Positions 11,819 through 31,400 of a stretch of DNA of 64,000 nucleotides are shown here, piece by piece. Where the stretch lies: NCBI GenBank assembly GCA_030248215.1, contig JASANG010002174.1, positions 1 through 64,000 on the forward strand, given 5' to 3'. Position 1 is the stretch's first letter, and every line of letters begins with the position of its first letter. The notes below the pieces were generated by a model. The model was not told the DNA's origin, searched no databases, and saw only the letters and a list, made by a program, of their open reading frames with translations. The position numbers and the translations under genes are program-made. The stretch comes from Enoplolaimus lenunculus (Eukaryota > Nematoda > Enoplea > Enoplida > Thoracostomopsidae).

Positions 11819-13931
11819 GCAACTTTATCTACAACGTGCAAAATGTTAACAAAACTTGCAACAGGTTGCGAAATTTAAATTGTTACTAATATGCCGGTGT
11901 ATATATTCCGCTATGGTATGTGCCTGCAGCAAATTATGAGCTGTGGTGGATCCAGGAATTTCTTGCACGGGGCACGCGATATAAATAGTGAAAAAAATTT
12001 ACGAACGAGAAGCAAAACGCGCTATTAGTACTAAATCTTGATGGATAATTTCGGGTTTTGTCCATTATGGGGGCCCATGACCTGGATGAGATCCTTTTTG
12101 TTGTGCTACGAATAGTTCTATTATACTGATGTATTATATTTCGTTCGACCCGGATACGAAATTGTTTGGAAATGTTTTTCAAATCACCTGTTTCAGTAGC
12201 AGATGTGTATACAAGAACAGGATCGAAGGGATGTATCCGCACAGACATTTCTAGGGTCGCAAGACACAACTTAGCAGGATTTAGAACAACTTTTTGCACA
12301 CTACAGAGGTCAGCATTGTCTTTTACGAAACTGAAGGTGCAAACTTGAAGCGAAATTCAGGTTACTCCCCGTTCATTTGTACTTGAATACTTTCGCTGTT
12401 AAGATGTTTTTGGGTGCAAAATCAGACCACCAACGAAAGCAAACATAAATATAAAATTTCTGCGGTTGCAGGCTACTTATATATGGTGAAATTTTGTATC
12501 CACAATGTCAATTCCTATAAACAATTTTGAAAGTTTTAACCATTTTTAGCCGGCAAAGGGTGTTTGTCGGACTGTCTAATTAATCATCATTATATGTGAC
12601 AGCTAAGCTTCAAGAAGTGGTGGCGGTAAAGCTCTGAAAGTACGGTATGCTGCTTAGCATTGAATCACGGAAATCGATGCTTAGATGCAAATATAAATAT
12701 ACAGAGCGAGCTGCAGTTACAATTTTTGTACGCCAATCTTACAATATTTGAAGCCATATTCTTACACTGTGGCAAGTGAAAATAAACAAGTTTGATTCTC
12801 GTTTTGCGGCTCCGTAACCCAAGACGTCAAATATGTCAGATTCCCTGACTAAATTGAAAATTCATCCGAAAAACCATTGGCTCGGCTTGTTTATAATTAT
12901 CCTAAATTTACGTAGGGACTCCCTTAGAATTTTTACGTCACTCTATAAAATCTGGTAAAGCGACTATGGGTTTGGCGTTTTTGCAACCAATGTTACACAC
13001 AATGGTTATATAGAAATACCGTAAAGTTAAATATTTAAATTTCAAATATGACTAAAATTAAATGAAAAATAGTACTTACTTATTAAATATTATCACATCG
13101 CAGTTGGAAGTTGACAATTTTAATATTCATTACATCCAAGTTTTTGCTTTTATTGACAATCAGAAAACACCTTGTTTAAATGTTGAAAAATAAACACGAA
13201 TCTCAGATCGCTGAAGTTGGTGCATGACAGTTCTGCTCTTAAATCATCCATATTCTCAGAAATCTATAACGTTTTCTTGCAATATCGGGTGGAAAAATTA
13301 GAGGCGCGCTGGCAGGATTTCATTTCAAGTGGAGATAAGGGTTGGTTGTGCTATATATACTTTTGTTGACGTTTGTCAATGTCCGACGCCGTCCGTCACC
13401 GTGCGGTATCGTACGCAAATAACTCACGTACGACGACGTATGGCGACGTACGGCGCCGGACGTCAAGTATAGCGCAACTCATATTCTTATGTAATACTGC
13501 GAGCGACCGCAGCGAGCGAGAAAACTTTTTGAACCTATCAGATCAAGAAAGTTATTCTAAATCTTGGAACGTACGCTTTTCATGGACTCCAGAAATTCGA
13601 TAGTGGAAAAATTTATATCCCTCTCGCAGCCATAAATTTTTACTATAGGTACAAGCAACATTTTCGACGATAAAATTCTGCTATGCAGTTGAAAAAATTA
13701 AGCCAACCTGCTCTGTCGGTAAGAATAATTGGTACAAAAAGGCGTCAACAAAATTTCTGCACTAAATATTATTCAATTAAAGCTGAAAATCAATTGTACA
13801 CGTTTCATTTGTTTCCGGAGCGATAAGTACCGACTGTCTTTGTGTTATTTGAAAAATCGTTTGAATACCTATCCTGGTTGATGAGTTTACATTTTTGTAT
13901 AATTTTGCAGCGTGAGTACATTTCATACACC
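11819..13931. other. Non-coding stretch, no feature except a CpG-rich hairpin
   Basis: No exon-like open frames with splice signals were found. A CpG-dense patch at about 13366-13468 contains an imperfect inverted repeat (TTGACGTTTGTCAATGTCCG against CGGCGCCGGACGTCAA), unusual against the AT-rich surroundings. The rest looks unstructured. Confidence 0.4.
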
Positions 13932-14089
13932 GGCCAATGTAAAGAACTGGGGCGGAATAGTATTATAAGCATATTCCTTAGCCTAAGTCTAAGCTTAAGC
14001 CTAAGCAAGCAAAAAATTAGTCTAAAGCTTAAGTTTTCCCTATTCTAGTCCCACAGACAAACGTTCCGCTCCTGATCTTTACATGGGCC
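13932..14089. mobile_element. Telomere-hexamer MITE (family A), copy 6
   Basis: 158 bp. It begins GGCCAATGTAAAGAACTGGGG and ends CCTGATCTTTACATGGGCC. The interior has GCCTAAGTCTAAGC. No clear target duplication is seen (flanks CATACACC and GACACGTC). Confidence 0.82.
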
Positions 14090-14336
14090 GACACGTCTGC
14101 GACTTTTAAGCAGCAACTAATATGACTGATATTAAAAATTAAAATTAAAATCGTAAGAATAAAAAATAATTTTTACATTTACAAAAAAGGTAAGCAGGAA
14201 ATTAGAAACTTACAGTTGATTAAAATTCAAGAACGGAAAAGAGATCTTTCGCCGTCGGCTTTAACTTAGGCTTAAAGATAACACATCTATGAAAACGAGT
14301 AAAGGAAACCGTGTTCGGGTCCGTAGCCAAGGCGGT

Positions 14337-14484
14337 GGGGGCCGGGGGGCTCAGCCCCCTTGCAACAATTTTGCCCGCCCCATTAGAAAAAATTCAACCT
14401 TACTTATAACTCTTTGAAAACCCTTGAGTGCCCCTACTGAAAAATTTTAGCCCCCCTAGCAAGGTGAGCTGGCTACGGGCCTGG
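14337..14484. mobile_element. 'GTAGCC' MITE with probable 8-bp duplication
   Basis: Begins GGGTCCGTAGCCAAGG and ends GAGCTGGCTACGGGCCTGG. The flanks read CCGTGTTC and CCGTGTTT, a likely 8-bp target duplication with one change. The interior is G/C-rich at one end ('ggggctcagcccccttgc'). It is 200 bp beyond the stop codon of the leucine-rich-repeat gene. Confidence 0.65.
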
Positions 14485-14686
14485 CCGTGTTTCGCTGTAA
14501 TCGCAATACAAGCCACAATTTGTTATAACTGCAAATAATTAATTTCTCTGCACACCACATTTATGGTTATGGTTTAGGCGTAAGGCAAACACTCTAGGCT
14601 AAGAAATACGTAAACCTTTTCCTAAACCTAAGTCTAACTGTAAGAGTTTGATAACAGTATACAAGAGGCAAAAAGTAGCAATTTTT

Positions 14687-22044
<7,358 letters not shown>

Positions 22045-22415
22045 ACTTGTATACGCGTCTAATAGTGTTTTAATGTTAAAATACTGTCTGACGACCTAAG
22101 GCTTTATATTTATAATTTAACAGTTATACATAATTACTGTTTTAAATGAATCCTACAATAAGCTAAAATTGTGAAACTAGTATAATTGCGGAAAATTTAG
22201 CACCATTCGACTCAGTTCTTCAAATTCCGGCCAATGATAATTTGTGTAATTTTTGGACGAAAAATTAATTGCGTTCTTTTCAAAAAAAACACCATGGAAC
22301 ATTCTAGGAAGCTTAATAATCCGAGAAAATTTGGGCATTTTACTTCCCAAACTTTTACAAGCCTGTTGGGTCACGGTTTCAAAGTAGCTTTTGGAAATCA
22401 GAATAACCGTAGGCA

Positions 22416-22475
22416 ATAATAATAATAATAATAATAACAACAGTAGTAGTAATAATAATAATAATATTAATAATA
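22416..22475. repeat. (AAT)n microsatellite, interrupted
   Basis: AATAATAAT runs broken by ACAACAGTAGTAGT. Further simple repeats nearby are (AT)n at 22916-22946 and (ATT)n at about 24146-24190. No gene is seen between 22045 and 24552. The plus frames at 22681-22995 end in the AT repeat and have no other support. Confidence 0.9.
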
Positions 22476-22914
22476 AAAGAAAATTACTGGGATCAAAAAT
22501 TAGTTAAAAATATAAAAAATTGTGTCACTTCCGGTCAATTGAATTCATTGACTGTGGAAACAAGAACATAAAACCTCCTTAAAGAACTGACTGTAGCACA
22601 AAACAAAATTACATTTTCATCATCGTTTACAGTGAAAACTTGCTAAAATTTTGAGGTGCACCACTATGTTGGATTAAAGGATGTGTCACAAGCACAACTG
22701 TTTACATAATGACGATGCGGTAAAAGAAAATGGAAACTCGTTTTTTCGGCTGCAGAGTTCACTTAATACTTTTAACTGTAACGCTATTTCTTTGTCAGAA
22801 ATTTTCAAATACAAACTTCCAGCTTTACAAAAATTCGAAGATTTTAGCATTTTTAATTGTAAAAAATTTGAAAATATTCAAGGGGCTGTTGTACCTTCCC
22901 TGTGGTGGCTAAGC

Positions 22915-22950
<36 letters not shown>

Positions 22951-24552
22951 GTATATACATATATATTGTTTGTATTGCTTAATGGGGGCACATAGTCACT
23001 CTATTATACGTTTAGCTTAAAAGCTCCACTTGTACACCGGACTCCCCATCCCAATATTCTGAGACCGTCAAAGTTTAACCGGTTTTGTGTGAGTCCGAAA
23101 GCAGTTTAGTAAATTTGAATCATGGGTTGTACCGAACGATTATATGGTTTCGCGTGGCACTTGCGACAGTTCATTGCTTGCAGAATAATGTATTAATCAG
23201 ATTTTATCAACCAGTTTATATGATCAGGTGTTTTATGCGACTTTATTTAAAATTTTACAATCCAAGATTTTACTCAACGATTTGCATTATCCACAATAAA
23301 AAGCAAGGATTTGACAATAGTCGCAGTTCAATTGTAGAAAATTGTAAAATATGCAACATCTACTTTTATATTTCGTTCGAATCCTGGAACTTAACATTTT
23401 CGTCACTTCAGGCACAAAACTATAAATTTGACAAATTTCAACTATATTCATGTGCAATATAGTATAACACTGAAGCAATCGAAATATTATCACGTTTTGC
23501 TTTTACGAACTGCAACTGAAAATTTTTCGTTATAAAAATTACTAATCAGTCAGTCTTGCGCAATGCGCAAGTTAACAAATGCACAAAAAATTGTGTGCAA
23601 TTTTCCTTTTCACAGAACGATCACGTTTATGTTCTAAGAAATTATTCCAAACAAATTGATGTTGGAAAGTTGCCCACAATACGTATGTGGGCCATTCCAG
23701 CTTTAATTATATAGATTAAAAATTTCCAGTTATAATTTTGCCTAAATCAAATACTATTATCTAATTTCGCAATATTAAACCTGACAGTCTATAAAGTGTT
23801 TAACATCGCTCGTGTCAAACTCCGATACTTTTGTTAGACTTCGAATATAATCATCATAAATGTAGACTAATTCGTTTTTCAAGCTGTACTGATGCGATGC
23901 AGCAATTTAATAGAAAATTAGAGCTTAAAACTATACAAATATAAAGTATATTATATAAATCAAAAACAAATAATCCAACTGAAGGAAAGAAAAAGACTAT
24001 AAGAGTATTGGTCTCACCAGCCGCTGTTATAATTAAATTAATTTTTAACTTAAAATACGCGAAAACGAACTACACAAGTAGTGCCGTATAAACTATATTT
24101 TTGTTGTATTAAACTTAGTTTTCAAGCGACTCAGAACACTCCGCTATAGCATTACTATTATTATTATTTTTATTATTATTATTATTACTACTACTAGTTT
24201 CAATAACTCTGCTATACACAGTTTACACAGCCAAGCTGACTCGCTGTGAGCGCTTCTCAACTGCATTCTTGCAAACGTGCAGGCAGTTGTTTGCAATAGT
24301 TTCTGGACGCACTGTGTCTTGTTAGCTTCGTTAGATGAACGCGCAGCTTACATCTGCAGAAAGAAGGATTTTTCTTCACTTAAAACAGGCCGACGCCTCT
24401 TTGCATAGCTTGATTTTTCTCTTTATATTTGCTTTCTAATTTTTGTATAGATGCAATGTGAAAAACGTTTTACGTTTTAGACTCACTGTGCTGAATAGTT
24501 TAAAGTGTATGCAATTTTAATGTTTTGCAAAACCTTGCGTCAGGGGCGTAGC

Positions 24553-24739
24553 GGCCCGCAGGATCAGAGGCGGAACGTTGTTCGGGGGGTCTACAATGGA
24601 GTAAGCGTAAGCTTTAGACTATTTTATTGCTTATTTCTAGGCTTAGGCTTAGGTGTAAGCTCATTCTTACGCTCACTCTTATGCTTAGGCTAAGGAATAT
24701 GCTTATACTACTGTTACGGTCCTGTTCTTTACATTGGCC
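24553..24739. mobile_element. Telomere-hexamer MITE (family A), copy 8
   Basis: 187 bp. It runs from GGCCCGCAGGATCAGAGGCGG to CCTGTTCTTTACATTGGCC with the perfect 8-bp duplication GGCGTAGC (24545-24552, 24740-24747). The interior has GGCTTAGGCTTAGG. Confidence 0.9.
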
Positions 24740-24789
24740 GGCGTAGCCAGGATTTTATTTCTGAAATGGATAACATCTGATGTACAAGT

Positions 24790-25010
24790 TTTTTTCGTTC
24801 TCACATGAATAGTTTCAATTTTACGTGAAATGTAGTTTCAATTTAGGATTCGATCCACAGGCTCGCGGGTGGTAGCGCGTTTTCGAGGACCACTGAGCTG
24901 TAGCAGATTGACGCTCGAGCACGAGGGGGCTCTCACGTCTTTTAGAGATGTTGCACTGCGCATATATGGTACAATTGTTAAACACTGCTCACAGTGTCTG
25001 AGTTGCTTCC
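24790..25010 (-). mobile_element. tRNA-derived SINE, copy 1
   Basis: Read on the minus strand, a tRNA-like head carries an A-box-like CAGCTCAGTGG and a B-box-like GGATCGAATCC about 45 bases apart. It is preceded by GACGTGAGAGCCCCCTCG and followed by a body ending in a 'cacgtgag'-like tail. The same layout recurs at 35716 and 51355. The 5' flank 'gtgtttaacaattgtaccatatatgcg' belongs to the element. Confidence 0.75.
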
Positions 25011-25610
25011 CATATACCCTCGCTTGTATACGCAACTACTTCACAGGTGCCAACGTGTTTCACAGGTGAAAGGTGTGATAGCTACGGATCTTTTCTGTAA
25101 GGAAATACTTCTAGGAAGACCGAAAATTGTCAAAGCAAAAATTTTTTCTCACCCTTCTTTGGTCTTAGTCGAAGTTGATTTTTAGTTATGAAAAATTGGC
25201 TTTTGAGGCTTTATAGAAATTACAGTGCTTGCTGTTTCGCTATATACCGATTTTAGCTTCCATCTTTGTGAGATAGCGGCATTTGTTTTCAGTGACATTC
25301 AGCCAGTTTCACAAACGATGGCAAACTGGCTTTCCATTTGTATTTTAAGGAAGAACTTAAAAGATAAATGCTTAAATATGCGTTCTCAGTGTCTAATTTT
25401 CCTGAATAACGATTGGTTTTCGACCAGGGTTCTTATGCTTATCGCCGCAACGTTGTGAAATGTACGCCTTCTACACACCAGACTTTCAGGTTTTTTGAAA
25501 TTTTTAATTAATGTAGGTTTTAAACTTTTTATAGATCAAAGTTGCAAATTAAAGGATTAGAATGTCATATGTTAAGCCGAATAAGTCTAAGATGTAAGAC
25601 CGAGTTTTGT

Positions 25611-25905
25611 CAAGAGTGCATGACACTCTTTAACAAAAGTATGTAACTGTGCGGCACACGCATGATACAAAATGTACCTCCGGGCGTTGCGTTTTTGGCC
25701 GAGCCCCTTATTAAGAGGGGGTCACTGTCACATATAATACCCATAAATAAACTATAAGCGGTGCATTTTTGATGCTGAATACATAAAGTGCTCTGGTTAG
25801 CGCAGGTTTCACCTCTGGGAGGGGCGTAGGCCAGAAACGCAACGTGCTCTGGGTACATTGTTTTGTACACAGAATGTACCCACCGGTACACTGTTGTTGA
25901 ACCCA
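25611..25905. mobile_element. Foldback MITE (family Q), copy 1
   Basis: Starts CAAGAGTGCATGACACTC. The interior carries GCGTTGCGTTTTTGGCC and its mirror 'ggccagaaacgcaacg', and 'agaatgtaccc' pairs with 'atgtacctccgggcg'. It is related to copies at about 43985 and 57506. The 108-codon minus frame across it is chance. Confidence 0.6.
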
Positions 25906-26949
25906 TTATCCACTTTTGGTAGGTATTAAATTTCAAGACAAATGTTTTACTAAGATTTTCAAGGGCATCGGCTTGGCGTATATAGATAAGGCTATACCAA
26001 ATGACTTGAACTTAAACAATCTAAGATAGGTGACATACCAAAACATTAGATTTGGAAAGTCTCATATCTACATTATATACCTTGGTTTTAAAAACAAAAA
26101 AATCTAAACTCAAGTTGTATTATATTGACAAATCCTCACGGGCAAATTGTATTCAGTATTACACAAATTATAAAAGGCAAAACAGTAAAAAGCACCGCTT
26201 ATTTCTTGTTCCTTTATTAGGTTTGTTTCTCTCGGAACAGTATTATATATCCGCAATTTGGTGATTAATCTCAACGCATTCCAAAATTTACCATTTCGCC
26301 CAATATGCAGCATTTCAGATATCAATTTTCACTGCGACCACTTTAAGAATTGACGAAATTGTACAAAGCACAAAATTTAGCTCATAAAGAATATTATCTA
26401 TTCACCAGGGTACAACCAGGAATTCTTGTTTCTGTTCCGGCAATTTTTTACTTTCCGGTTCCTGTAGATAGTATTATTCCGGTTGCACCTTGCCATTGAT
26501 ACCAGAAAATTCTGAATCTACATCTATCACTGAATATATCCGTTAAACAGTCGTGTCATATATAAACAGCATCTTTCAAAACGTTTTTCGTGTAAGCGAA
26601 AAACTCTAAAATGCAAAAGTTACGAAGCAAAACGCAATTTGTCTCAAACAAAATTCAGAAGCTAAACGCTTTTTAGCGTTTTTCAAAACGTTATTGTAGC
26701 ATCGATATAGGTGTTCTCAAAACGTAAAAAACGTTTTTGTATTTATCTCATGACTCGTTATTCGACCCAAGAAATACATTTTATATATTGTGAAGCATAC
26801 GAATTTAAATTTTGTCAAATTTTCAATGCGTTTTAATTTTACTACTTTATGGAATGTGGAAACTGCTTGATAGGTATTAACTGATCCGTACTTCCTCCAA
26901 CGCATAACTGAAATGTGTGAATTTTCGGTTCATTTTCTGTTGTCAATTG

Positions 26950-27226
26950 AAAGAACGTCCTACAATGGAACGTCTGAGTATGTAACGTAGTAGAGGCATT
27001 CGGTTTACTTTATATTTAGGAACAAAGCTGCCGCCTTGGAACCAACCTAATTTCAAGGGATCTTAAGCAGGATGCGGGGCTGAAGATTAAAGAACGTCCT
27101 ACAATGGAACGTCTGAGTATGTAACGTAGTAGAGGCATTCGGTTTACTTTATATTTAGGAACAAAGCTGCCGCCTTTGAACCACCTAATTTCAAGGGATC
27201 TTAAGCAGAATGCGGGGCTGAAGATA
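26950..27226. repeat. Two-copy tandem duplication, 139 bp period
   Basis: The segment beginning AAAGAACGTCCTACAATGG is repeated head to tail (26950 and 27089) with only a few differences, e.g. 'cttggaaccaacc' versus 'ctttgaaccacc'. The high identity indicates a recent duplication. No coding evidence. Confidence 0.93.
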
Positions 27227-27500
27227 CCCAACCCCCATTAAATATGTTCTCATACTAGAACTCCTAAAACACAGTCTAAAATATTTCGTTACAAATTGTA
27301 AGTGTTTCAATGATGAATTGCTCAGTGTGGGGGTTTATAGGGCGACAACCCTTTATCATGCTTAAAGCCCCTGAAGTTGCTTGGTTCAAGGGGCGGTAGC
27401 CTCTCTAAGATTCCAATAAAAGAAAATTTTGTTGATGTGAAGAAAGTTTTTTTTGTAAGTGAGTTGCTGTATAACTTCCTTATTGATAAGAGTAATCTAC

Positions 27501-27660
27501 GGGTCCGTAGCCAAGGGGGGCAGAGGGGGCTTAGCCCCCCAGGAAAATTTTTTACCCCCTTAGAAAATTTTTAATCTTGCTTGCAAGTCAACAGAAACCC
27601 TTGAATGTCGCTCCTGAAAACCGTTGATCCCCTTAACAAGGTGAGCTGGCTACGGGCTTG
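27501..27660. repeat. 'GTAGCC' MITE copy
   Basis: From GGGTCCGTAGCCAAGGGG to GGTGAGCTGGCTACGGGCTTG, closely related to 14337-14484. Confidence 0.65.
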
Positions 27661-27914
27661 ATCATCTATAATCTAAGATTGGCATCTTGTATGAACTAAC
27701 AATCTCAGTGATGTTAACTTATATTAAATTTGTTGCGACATTTACCGAAAAATAAATGTTCTTTTAAAATAAGTAATATTTAAAATTGAGTATTTTATCC
27801 AGCATAAACTTATTTTAACCAACCACGATGACGATAATATAGAGATCAAACCACACAATGCTAGTTATTTATAAACAAGTTAAATGATTTTAAGTGACGT
27901 GTGTTCAATTGTAC

Positions 27915-28134
27915 GGCTCATGTAAAAATCAAGGGCGGAACGTTTTTCTGTGGAGCTGTTGTACAGTAAGGGCTTAAGTTTTATACTATTTTTTGCTTTA
28001 ATTATGCTCCTTCTTACGCTTAGGCTTAGGCTTAGGCTTAGGCTTAGAAATATGCTCATTGGTACGCTTAGGCTTAGGCTTAGGCTTAAGAATATGCTTA
28101 TAATACTGTTCCGCCCCGGTTCTTTACATTGACC
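27915..28134. mobile_element. Telomere-hexamer MITE (family A), copy 9, with best TTAGGC arrays
   Basis: 220 bp, 275 bp past the neuropeptide gene's stop codon. Termini are GGCTCATGTAAAAATCAAGGG and GGTTCTTTACATTGACC. The flanking duplication is AATTGTAC/AATTGCAC. Two runs of uninterrupted TTAGGC lie inside (about 28018-28047, four to five units, and 28067-28088, three units). Confidence 0.9.
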
Positions 28135-28408
28135 AATTGCACTAAATGACCTCGTGTCACCTGTTGCGGACATTGCTGTATTTAGCAATCGTTCAAAAAA
28201 CGTTGACTTGAATTTTATACGCGATCCATCAAACAAAAGCTGTTTACTGACTAAACCACCGTCAAGTTTTTTTATTTCATTCGGTATTAACTCATTTTAC
28301 TCAGCATTCTAGTAATAGTTGTTGTAGACATTGAAAAAAAGAACGAAAAAGTAAAATGAAACTTTATCATTTAGTTTTGCAATTGCAATAAGTTCACGCT
28401 GAACCGCT

Positions 28409-31400
28409 TTAACCGAAGCGAACAAATGCACTCTTGCGTTTGACCATATCATACTCGTCGGCTTCGTCTGAAATTACCATGTGTTCATGAACAATTTTGT
28501 TGTCATCAAGATTGCGACCAATGTTAATTTCAACGACATGGCCATTAAGCCTAAGCCTAAATCTAAACCGCTTAGATTAAGCTTAACACGAAATCTCGCG
28601 GTATATAATTCTAACAGGTTTTCTGTCGTCCACTGAGAAGGATAGTATAATTAATAATAAGCCACCGTGTCTATATTGCATGTATAAGACAGCAACGCAT
28701 GCAATATTTTCTGGGAACGGAATCCAAGAGCCGAAATTGGTTGCACTCCGAAAGAAACGTTGCCAGCGAACCGAGCGAAAAAACAACTGATTTTGTGTGC
28801 ATCTTGTGAAATTGTTGATTTCAGAATTCGTCCCAAACATGTTCTTGTATATATCTGGCTTTATGACTTGTGTTTCTTACCTCCGCCAGATCGTCCAAAT
28901 CGTACAAATGCACTTTTTCTTTTGTCCATATCTAAAATATTGAATATGAAGCAGTTATGGCCAATGTATAGAATAGGGGCGGAACAGTAGTATAAGTATA
29001 TTCCTAAGCTAAAGTCTAACACTAAGCGTAAGAATGAGCTTATACCTAAGCCATAAAGACTGTGCTAAAATTAGTCTAAAGCTGAAGCTTACTTTATTCC
29101 CGTTCCGTGGAAAAACGTTCCGTTCTGATGTTTACATGGCCCATAGTTACTATAACTATTAGGGCGGATGTATAAGAATTTTGACTCAAGAGAAAAGTAT
29201 ACGTATATAAACGTTTTTGAGAGCTAGTGCTACAAGCAGAAATTATTTTTATATTTAAAAACAATAGCTCAACTGTAAAATGGTGTTTTCCGTTTTCCCC
29301 CAGCCAGCGTTTGCCCTAAAATAGTTGATTTTGAAAATTTTTGACATTTGAGCTTTTCTACTCCTCCCCTGATCATTCCAAGCCTAAATTTGAACTATTG
29401 AAAAATTCAAATTTTTAAGGCACCAACGTAGACCCAACAAAATTTTTTGTCACAAAGTCTAACAAACTATATACTATTCGACGCAGCTTCCGTAGCTGAG
29501 TCGAGTGGTGTTAAACTTTCCGCAATCATAATATGATTGATTAACGAGTTATTATCAAATAACTGATTTGGCGCGCTGCCAACGATTTGGGACGGCGCCA
29601 AATCAGATATTTGACCATAATTCGTTAACCAATCGTCTAATTATGAAACATTTAACACCAATTAACCCTGCTCTGCAAGCTGTGTCGAATGCTATATAAT
29701 TTGGGTTCGGGGACCTTTAGACTTTAAATAATCGAATTTTTTAAAAATTCAAATTTAGGCGTGAAATGATCAGGGGCGGTTTTTGAAGCTCAATTATGCA
29801 AAGCATTTTCATCATCGAACCATTTCTGGGCAAACGCCGGCTGGGGAGATAACGGAAAATGACCGTGTAAAACACAGCGCGGTTTAACAATTTTCGCTAT
29901 TTTCTAGGTATATTCCGTTGATATTCCCATGTATACGCCTATAGGTGCAAAAAGAATAACATGTTGTATGACACAACCTCATTCAATCTTGTGCAAAATA
30001 ATCGCAGTTGTTAACTATAAATTTTTAATTTAAATCATAATCAGAAGCACCTTCCACTCTGCGATCAATTTTGCAATTCTGATAAACCCAAACACCGCAT
30101 TGAAACACATAAATCAAAGCTTCGATGTTCAAAAAGTGGAAGAGTATATGTATTAGCCAAATATTTTCTACACATCACAAAAACCGAAGCCAGCTTGATA
30201 TTTAACAAGACCAATACAATTGTGTGGAAACATATCAGGATTACACACGTCTTTGACAAGCAGGTTATTTTAGCGGATGGTAAAAAATTCAAAATTCAAT
30301 TAATCAGATTTACCACCAGATCGTCCAAAGCGAACGAATGCACTCTTGCGTTTTTCTGCATCAAATCCTGAGCAAAATATACAAAGCAACAAAAGATATA
30401 AATTGTCGAATGCAGGTTCTTGATTAAAGTAAATGGTAAAAAAATTTCGACATCATGAGGACGACCCAGCTTTAACGAGAGAGTCCCGTGTTCGCCCGAG
30501 ACTTTTACAAAATAGGGTTATCCTTTTAGACAATTTTTTGGCTGAGGCTTAGGCTTAGTTTCAAACTTATCTTTGCAACAAAACTTAAGCTTAGACCAGG
30601 TATTATGAGAATAAGTTAAGCGTACTGTTATGCTCAAAAAACTATCATTGACTATGAGGACTAAACAAGTAACTTCAAGTACGATTCTCTCGTATTCGTG
30701 CACAAAAGTCGAGCGTCGAACGAAAAGCTTCATGATTAATGTTGTCACAAGGAATATCTTCCTTTATTAAACAAGAGATATAACTAATAATCAAATAGTT
30801 AATTATATTTACGCTATTAACCGTGATATGAAGCATTGTCGACTATGTTCGGAATACTTAAGGAAAATATCAAAGTTAATAATATAAAAAGTTTTCAAAC
30901 ACTTTCAATGGCTCTACCTTCATCGTCGAAGCTGCGACCGAAGCGAACAAATGCGCTTTTGCGTTTGTCCATATCCATTTCGTCTTCAGAAACTTAAAGA
31001 TTAATAAAAAAATAGCGATGAAAAAATATTTCTAGCGAAGTGACTCAGAAGCCAAACGCAATTTCAGTACTAAACACTGTGATCTGATTGATCACACTAT
31101 TTCAACCTGAATCGGTACGATTTTTAGCATTACGTTTTTCTGCACACTGTATTGGTCGGTGCGTTGTGTTTTTGGGGAACGCGTGATATCCTGAGGGTAC
31201 GTGATGTCTGCAAGAACTTATTGATCATTCGCAAATCGCTCAGGTATTATATCTAGCAAGACTTAGCATAAATTTCAAATTGGATAAACCGAAACCCTTT
31301 CATATATTAATATCGAAATATACATAAAGCAAGAAATTGTTCATATTTTTAGTTGAAAGAATAGTTTCGATAATAATTGAAAACACGATAGACGATTGGC

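Noticed and set aside
28010-28090. TTAGGC runs as a possible chromosome end
   Set aside because: The runs are only a few units long and sit inside a MITE with inverted ends and a target duplication.
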